This document shows positions 6,201-9,071 of a stretch of 9,071 nt of DNA, one piece after another; position 1 is the stretch's first letter, and every line of letters begins with the position of its first letter. The translations under genes and the position numbers were made by a program. The DNA comes from an uncultured Neisseria sp. Its GTDB lineage: Bacteria > Pseudomonadota > Gammaproteobacteria > Burkholderiales > Neisseriaceae. The notes under the pieces were generated by a model. It made no database searches, was not told where the DNA came from, and was given only the letters and a program-made list of their open reading frames with translations. The DNA lies in assembly GCA_947097615.1 (NCBI GenBank), contig CAMURX010000061.1:1-9071 (forward strand), given 5' to 3'.

Positions 6201-6952
6201 TAGCAACCATGGACGACGGCCTCAGCTACGGTGGCGATAATCTCGCCAGCGACGGCGCCATCGCCAAAAAACTCAACCAGCGCCTCGATATTGTCGGCGG
6301 AGCGGACAAAAACAAACTGTCCGACAACAACATCGGCGTCAACAAAGACAGCCAAGGCCGTCTGAAAGTGCAGCTGGTCAAAGAGCTGAACGGACTGACG
6401 AGCGCGTCTTTTGCCGACGGCAGCGGCAGCACCAGCGTCGTTAACGGCACGGGCAATACCGTCCGCGACAGCGCGGGCAATCAAACCGCCGTGAACGCGG
6501 GCGGTGTCACCGTTACCCCGTCAGGCGCGGGTAAAGCCCCTGTTTCGCTGACTGCGGGCGGACTGGACAACGGCGGCAACCAAATCAGCAACGTTGCCGC
6601 GGGCACGAAAACCACCGACGCGGTGAATGTCGGCCAGCTTAATGCCAAACTCGGCGCGCTGACCGATGCCGCCAACCTGAACTTCAATGCATTGGAGCGC
6701 AAAATCAACGATATCGGCGACAACGCCAATGCGGGCGTGGCCGGTGCGATTGCCCAAGGCTCGATTCCGCAGGTTACCCGCCCGGGCGCATCCGGCCTCG
6801 GCGTGGGCAGCGGCTACTACGGCGGTCAGTCTGCTCTGGCAGTCGGCATGTCCTCGATGAGCGACGGCGGCAACTGGATTGTGAAAGGCAATGTTTCCGT
6901 CAACACCCAAGGCCGCGTCGGCGCGGGCGCGGGCGCGCTGTACCAGTGGTAG
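3227..6952 (+). CDS. Trimeric autotransporter adhesin (YadA/Hia-like), open from an internal TTG
   Basis: This is the intact 1241-codon remainder of the adhesin. Counting from ATG 3122, residues 36-56 are the hydrophobic signal core, with cleavage likely after SVAA. Residues about 60-515 form a YadA-like head with roughly twenty imperfect AVAVG-x-A-x-A-x-G units and several longer inserts. A neck motif DAVNGSQL is at 530-537. The stalk (about 540-1165) contains a TGLGNKTW...GRTATEDQL ring-type module (Trp863) and KGLNFAG at 904-910. It also has two related blocks, GNTV...SLTSDGLNNGGN and GNTV...SLTAGGLDNGGN. A second neck-like DAVNVGQL at 1166-1173 leads to a short helix and the YadA membrane anchor (about 1190-1276), ending in GALYQW. 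Such proteins trimerise in the outer membrane and bind host or bacterial surfaces. No cysteine is seen after the signal. The TTG at 3227 lacks a ribosome binding site, so it is not the natural start, and expression is doubtful. Confidence 0.9.
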   Translation: MKTLAVFATVGLTSAAASVAAITEGSATGANALAIGTNSQASGDSAVAVGINAKTNGNRAVAVGSGTSASKDDAAAFGSAAGVATQNSVAIGKSASVREATAGKLASAGVDVKTADTTTGSGSVAVGANSKAFGTNATAVGQSSNALGQNSFAGGQVAKAYGKSSVAVGDGAVATNDVAAAVGTSSRATAGGTGLYYSDGQLAATPAAAVATHTNIAVGKDSAVNSADLRNIAVGNGAATSHFGEDSISIGTNANNFKANGTKTDTPTRARQTIAVGKNAMTYGESSIALGNGAKTTNLKYNTSTASPAYTTANRAIAVGASSEASGESSAAIGVEAKTERNDSMSIGKKAQVLADPSDNTAFAKTNNMAIGNNALIARHVGTSSLAVGHNAQALGAGNQKMALGTNSVSSGTISSAVGVAAKAHGDTTSAYGSYTQGMGGFDSMAAGSSAAVVKGSGNIASSQAAIGSGSIGKSGFTRTLTKVAAGRINKDSTDAVNGSQLYLTQNALGNLGNSAVTVLGGDAEIKKDGDEAGTLTMSDIGGTGKNTVHDAIKASKTEVKAGTNIASVDKTDDNSDGHSVYTVNAKGTTVSAASDKVSVTSSAKSGNITDYAVDLSATAKASLAKADSAVQNVVSATPNLTAAKSGDTVTLNFSSTPTFDKVTTGNTVTDGNGVTISKAGASPVSLTSDGLNNGGNTITNTNVASGGDTDSNAANIGDVKKAAAAAKNTVSAGDSNVLVTPKTHADGRTDYAVKLADKVALGNGKVSLDGTTGNIAAVGNVTAGNTVTAGTGANAVTLDGTKAQVKAGSVVVDGKAGTVTGLGNKTWGSGSTQPVSGRTATEDQLKVVDNQVAQNKTDIANLSGNIGKGLNFAGNTGSTNKKLGQTVNIVGEGKKDDSRYSGENIKTMVDAQGNLVVKTDKDLKAESLTVGKDGQTGLTLSADNGAGQIAVNGKDGDKASIGTAKGQAVLGGTQQADRLRYADSAGMPRELATMDDGLSYGGDNLASDGAIAKKLNQRLDIVGGADKNKLSDNNIGVNKDSQGRLKVQLVKELNGLTSASFADGSGSTSVVNGTGNTVRDSAGNQTAVNAGGVTVTPSGAGKAPVSLTAGGLDNGGNQISNVAAGTKTTDAVNVGQLNAKLGALTDAANLNFNALERKINDIGDNANAGVAGAIAQGSIPQVTRPGASGLGVGSGYYGGQSALAVGMSSMSDGGNWIVKGNVSVNTQGRVGAGAGALYQW
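3817..3826 (-). repeat. DNA uptake sequence inside the adhesin head
   Basis: TTCAGACGGC on the plus strand, an exact core with a TG prefix. It encodes Ser-Asp-Gly in the insert YYSDGQL, which interrupts the regular head repeats. Confidence 0.9.
4951..4960 (-). repeat. DNA uptake sequence inside the adhesin stalk
   Basis: Exact core in minus orientation with a TG prefix. It encodes Ser-Asp-Gly in NSDGHS. Confidence 0.9.
5290..5299 (-). repeat. DNA uptake sequence inside the adhesin stalk (AG-type)
   Basis: Exact core in minus orientation. It encodes Ser-Asp-Gly in SLTSDGLNNGG. The paralogous block near 6545-6570 has SLTAGGLDNGG and lacks the DUS, so the DUS arose or was lost after the two blocks diverged. 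Confidence 0.9.
6357..6366 (+). repeat. DNA uptake sequence inside the adhesin stalk (AG-type)
   Basis: Exact core in plus orientation, encoding part of Gly-Arg-Leu-Lys in SQGRLKVQL. It is the only plus-oriented DUS within the adhesin gene. Confidence 0.9.
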
Positions 6953-6960
6953 GCGGAACG

Positions 6961-6993
6961 GGTTTTCAGACGGCCTGATGCCGTCTGAAAACC
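6961..6993 (+). terminator. Paired-DUS terminator hairpin after the adhesin
   Basis: The 14-base arm GGTTTTCAGACGGC (6961-6974) pairs perfectly with 6980-6993 across a 5-base loop. It holds DUS 6965-6974 (minus, AG-type) and 6980-6989 (plus, the only AT-type copy in the window). It begins 8 bases after the adhesin stop codon. Confidence 0.75.
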
Positions 6994-7016
6994 ACCCGCC
7001 CTCCATGCAGCGCATG

Positions 7017-7064
7017 GCAAAAGGCCGTCTGAAAACTCTTTTTGGTTTTCAGACGGCCTTTTGC
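7017..7064. terminator. Strong bidirectional paired-DUS hairpin between convergent genes
   Basis: Arms 7017-7036 and 7045-7064 are perfect reverse complements, a 20-bp stem with an 8-base loop. They hold DUS 7024-7033 (plus) and 7048-7057 (minus). Both arms end in runs that read as T-rich in the direction of exit (GGCCTTTT). The hairpin could therefore stop both the adhesin transcript from the left and the ppx/hypothetical transcript from the right. It is the longest perfect stem noticed in the window. Confidence 0.75.
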
Positions 7065-7177
7065 GGTGCGCGGCGGGTTAGGCGGGAGAAGTGTCGGATA
7101 CAAGTATCCGGCCTGCTGCAAGGTTGTCCCATTAAAAACCGCGTGCGTTGCCGTGCAACACACCCTGCCGCCGTTTT
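7065..7177. other. Non-coding spacer with small palindromes
   Basis: Between the convergent terminator and the end of the hypothetical gene lies about 110 bp with no supported gene. It contains the near-palindrome CGGATACAAGTATCCG (7095-7110; 7-bp arms, AA centre) and a small GTTGC/GCAAC hairpin (7147-7159). No promoter is needed here because genes on both sides point inward. Confidence 0.5.
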
Positions 7178-7186
7178 TCAGACGGC
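7177..7186 (-). repeat. DNA uptake sequence holding the stop codon of the hypothetical gene (AG-type)
   Basis: On the minus strand GAG GCC GTC TGA A ends the hypothetical protein as Glu-Ala-Val-stop. It is the same arrangement as at the reductase and ppx 3' ends. Confidence 0.9.
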
Positions 7187-7864
7187 CTCTTGCGGCATGA
7201 GGATGATGAATTGGCGCAGGCTGTAGAAGTGTTCGCGGTGCGGCCAGTCGAGGCGGGCGAGGGCGGTTTCGGCGAAGGCTTGGTTTTCGTTGTCGATGAG
7301 AAATTCGACGCAGTCGGTCTGTCCCGCGCTCTGGCTGTAATAGAAGCGGACGAAGTGGATGCGTTTGTCGGGGCGGGCGCGGCGCAGGGCTTCGCGGATG
7401 GCGTTTTGCAGGGCGTCGGCGGGCAGATCGGGTTTGTCGCCCGCGTATTTGGTGACGGTGTTGCCGACGTAGGCGTCGAAGGCGATGCCGTTGAGCGTCA
7501 GGCTTTGTGCTTTGCTGCGGCGGCGGTTGAAGGCGTCGAGGATGGTGTGCAGGGCGCTTTCCTGGAAGTTTTCCCAGTTGCCGCTGAGGGCTTCTTCGAC
7601 GGTGGCGCCGACATCGCCGTAGGCTTCGTAGAGCAGGCGGCCGTCGGGCAGGGCGGTTTCGACGTCGAGGCGGGTGACGACGGCGTTGTCGTGGCGTTGG
7701 CTGACGTAGGCGAGGGTGTCGAAGGCGGCGGGAACGGCGAAGTCGGGGATGAGTTTGCCGTCTTCTTCGCGCACTTGGTGGCCGTGGGCGGTGAGGGCGG
7801 CGTGGAGGATTTGGTTGAGGGTGTAGTCGTCGCTGTCTTGTGTGGCGGGGGTTTGGTCGGTCAT
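7178..7864 (-). CDS. Conserved hypothetical cytosolic protein downstream of ppx
   Basis: This 228-residue protein has no signal peptide or membrane segment. It begins MTDQTPATQDSDDYTLNQIL and is acidic and mixed alpha/beta in appearance. Recognisable stretches include VTRLDVETALPDGRLLYEAYGD, NWENFQESALHTILDAF, RIHFVRFYYSQSAGQTDC and FLIDNENQAF. I do not recognise a catalytic motif. The overall size and pattern recall the uncharacterised DUF6348 type, but I cannot confirm that from memory. It starts 43 bases after the ppx stop with no hairpin between, so co-transcription with ppx is likely. The Shine-Dalgarno site is poor (CGACGAAAACCGCC before the ATG), which would fit translation dependent on upstream ribosomes. 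The stop codon lies in a DUS. An antisense open frame of similar length covers it, but the minus frame has the better protein composition. Confidence 0.75.
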   Translation of the reverse strand: MTDQTPATQDSDDYTLNQILHAALTAHGHQVREEDGKLIPDFAVPAAFDTLAYVSQRHDNAVVTRLDVETALPDGRLLYEAYGDVGATVEEALSGNWENFQESALHTILDAFNRRRSKAQSLTLNGIAFDAYVGNTVTKYAGDKPDLPADALQNAIREALRRARPDKRIHFVRFYYSQSAGQTDCVEFLIDNENQAFAETALARLDWPHREHFYSLRQFIILMPQEAV

Positions 7865-7892
7865 GGCGGTTTTCGTCGGTTCGCGGGGTGTT

Positions 7893-7916
7893 TTCAGACG
7901 GCCTTTTTCAGACGGC
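7893..7916 (-). repeat. Tandem direct DUS pair between ppx and the hypothetical gene
   Basis: Two exact AG-type DUS in the same orientation lie at 7893-7902 and 7907-7916, 14 bases apart. The right-hand copy contains the ppx stop codon. Because they are direct rather than inverted they cannot form a terminator stem, so transcription should continue into the next gene. Confidence 0.9.
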
Positions 7917-9071
7917 CTCTACTGTGAAGCGGATATGGGTTTTCGCCCATTGTTCGCTTTCGTCGTTGAGGGCGCCGGCGGTGAGGGGGTTTTCGTCCAG
8001 CCATTGCCTGCCGATGCGCAGGACGATGGTGTCGCTTTCGGGGCTGCCCAGGCGGGTGTGGCGGGGCAGTTCGAAGGGGAGGCGGGCGCGGTTGAAGAGG
8101 ACGGAGAGGCGCAGGGCGAAGAGGGCGTACCACATGATGTTGCCGCCTTGGATTTGGTCGGCGACTTTGCGTACGTCGCCGCGCTGGCCGAGGGCGAGGG
8201 CGGCGAGGATGTTTTGTTCTTTGCGCGAGAAGCCGGGCATGTCGGCCTGGGCGAGGATGTAGGCAGTGTGTTTGTGGTAGGCGGTGTGGGCGATGTCGGT
8301 GCCGATTTCGTGCAGTGCGGCCGCCCAGCGCAGGTATTGCCGCCAGTGTTTGAGTTCCTGCACGGAGACGTTTTGCGCGAGGCTTTCGAGCAGGTGGTCG
8401 GCGGTGCGGGCGACGCGTTCGGCCTGGCTGCGGGAGACGTGGTAGCGTTCCTGGAAGCGGACGACGGTTTGTTCGCGCATGTCTTCGTTGAGGCTGCGGC
8501 CGATGAGGTCGTAGAAAACGCCGTCGCGCAGGGCGGCGTCGGTGACGTTCATGGTTTCGACGCCGAGTTCTTCGAATACGGCAATCATCACAGCCAGGCC
8601 GCCGGCGAAGACTTCGACGCGTTCGGCTTTGAGGCCTTCGAGTTTGGCTTTTTTGACGCTGCCGGCTTCGGCGATGCGCTGGGCAAGTTTTTTCATGCCG
8701 ACGTAGGTGATGGTTTCTCCGCTGTTGCCGGTTTCGGCGGCGAGAACGTCGCGGATGGATTTGGCCGAGCCGGAGGTGCCGATGGCGAAGTCCCAGCCGG
8801 TGCGCTTGTATTTTTGTGCGATGCGCTGGATTTCGGCGCGGGCGGCGGTGACGGCCGTCTGAAAGTCTTTTTCGCCGGTTTTGTTTTTGAAAAAGCGCAT
8901 GGTGTAGGTGACGCAGCCCAGGGGCAGGCTTTCGGCGCAGGCGGGCTGGGCTTCCGAGCCGATGACGAATTCGGTCGAGCCGCCGCCGATGTCGACGACG
9001 AGCATGCGGTCGCCCTCGGGCGGCAGGGTGTGGATGACGCCGGTGTAGATGAGGCGGGCTTCTTCGCGCCC
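7908..9071 (-). CDS. ppx: Exopolyphosphatase, Ppx/GppA family (partial, 5' end outside window)
   Basis: The minus frame is open from the right edge to TGA at 7908, giving 387 visible residues. The first are GREEARLIYTGVIHTLPPEG, the usual Ppx sequence just before the phosphate-binding motif. VVDIGGGSTEF (visible residues 25-35) is that motif, shared with the actin/HSP70 fold. It is followed by AIGTSGSAKSI, VFAGGLAVM and TDAALRDGVFYDLIG, all typical of Ppx. The C-terminal part contains the HD-like region (AALHEIGTDIAHTAYHKHTAYIL, then DMPGFSRKEQ) found in bacterial Ppx/GppA. The family removes terminal phosphates from long-chain polyphosphate in the cytosol; some members hydrolyse pppGpp. Full-length proteins are about 500 residues, so roughly 115 are missing. 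The ATG at 9005 is internal and not the start. One DUS lies inside, at 8854-8863. The protein ends Glu-Ala-Val through a DUS stop. Confidence 0.92.
   Translation of the reverse strand, partial: GREEARLIYTGVIHTLPPEGDRMLVVDIGGGSTEFVIGSEAQPACAESLPLGCVTYTMRFFKNKTGEKDFQTAVTAARAEIQRIAQKYKRTGWDFAIGTSGSAKSIRDVLAAETGNSGETITYVGMKKLAQRIAEAGSVKKAKLEGLKAERVEVFAGGLAVMIAVFEELGVETMNVTDAALRDGVFYDLIGRSLNEDMREQTVVRFQERYHVSRSQAERVARTADHLLESLAQNVSVQELKHWRQYLRWAAALHEIGTDIAHTAYHKHTAYILAQADMPGFSRKEQNILAALALGQRGDVRKVADQIQGGNIMWYALFALRLSVLFNRARLPFELPRHTRLGSPESDTIVLRIGRQWLDENPLTAGALNDESEQWAKTHIRFTVEAV
8854..8863 (+). repeat. DNA uptake sequence inside ppx
   Basis: Exact GCCGTCTGAA core in plus orientation (CG prefix), antisense to ppx. 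Read in the ppx frame it encodes Phe-Gln-Thr-Ala in DFQTAVTA, a variable-looking stretch away from the phosphate motif. Confidence 0.9.

Noticed and set aside
6891..7226. Small frames on both strands around the adhesin end and the DUS hairpins (including 6966-7163 minus)
   Set aside because: Their peptides are mostly DUS translations (GRLKT, FQTA) and they have no ribosome binding sites.
7148..7927. Plus-strand 259-codon frame over the hypothetical gene
   Set aside because: Its Val/Gly/Ala-rich shadow composition includes translated DUS fragments. The minus frame gives a more normal protein and joins the ppx transcription unit.

Overview
The window looks like a chromosomal segment of a Neisseria species. 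The main evidence is 21 exact copies of the 10-base Neisseria DNA uptake sequence core GCCGTCTGAA (either strand). Sixteen of them carry the AG prefix (AGGCCGTCTGAA) and only one the AT prefix, which is more typical of commensal or non-meningococcal Neisseria than of N. meningitidis/N. gonorrhoeae. The gene content (MIP-like FKBP lipoprotein, trimeric autotransporter with an ESPR-type signal, Ppx) fits the same group. No rRNA, tRNA, insertion sequence, CRISPR array or phage gene was seen.

Layout from left to right: (1) the N-terminal half of an acetyl-CoA hydrolase / succinyl-CoA:acetate CoA-transferase family gene on the minus strand, cut by the left edge; (2) a divergent intergenic region of about 275 bp with a near-consensus minus-strand sigma-70 promoter, a leader hairpin, and a TATAAT box facing right; (3) a plus-strand MIP/FkpA-type peptidyl-prolyl isomerase lipoprotein; (4) a plus-strand two-domain 2Fe-2S ferredoxin/FAD/NAD reductase of the CDP-6-deoxy-glucoseen reductase type; (5) a 3.8-kb plus-strand trimeric autotransporter adhesin; (6) a short intergenic region with strong paired-DUS hairpins between converging genes; (7) a minus-strand pair, exopolyphosphatase ppx (5' end beyond the right edge) followed by a conserved hypothetical gene, probably co-transcribed.

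The most notable observation is in the adhesin. An ATG with a good ribosome binding site opens a clear extended signal peptide (ESPR), but codon 16, normally the conserved Trp of that motif, reads TAG. The remaining 1241 codons are open through a complete membrane anchor ending in YQW. The gene is therefore either a very recently inactivated adhesin, one read by amber suppression or a weak internal TTG start, or a sequence error.

A second theme is how DUS are built into genes. Three of the five visible protein C-termini end in Glu-Ala-Val-stop because the stop codon lies inside a DUS (GAG GCC GTC TGA). Other DUS form terminator hairpins, and several lie inside coding regions as Ser-Asp-Gly or Gly-Arg-Leu-Lys. 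Apart from the ppx/hypothetical pair, the genes look like independent transcription units separated by DUS hairpins; no shared pathway links them.
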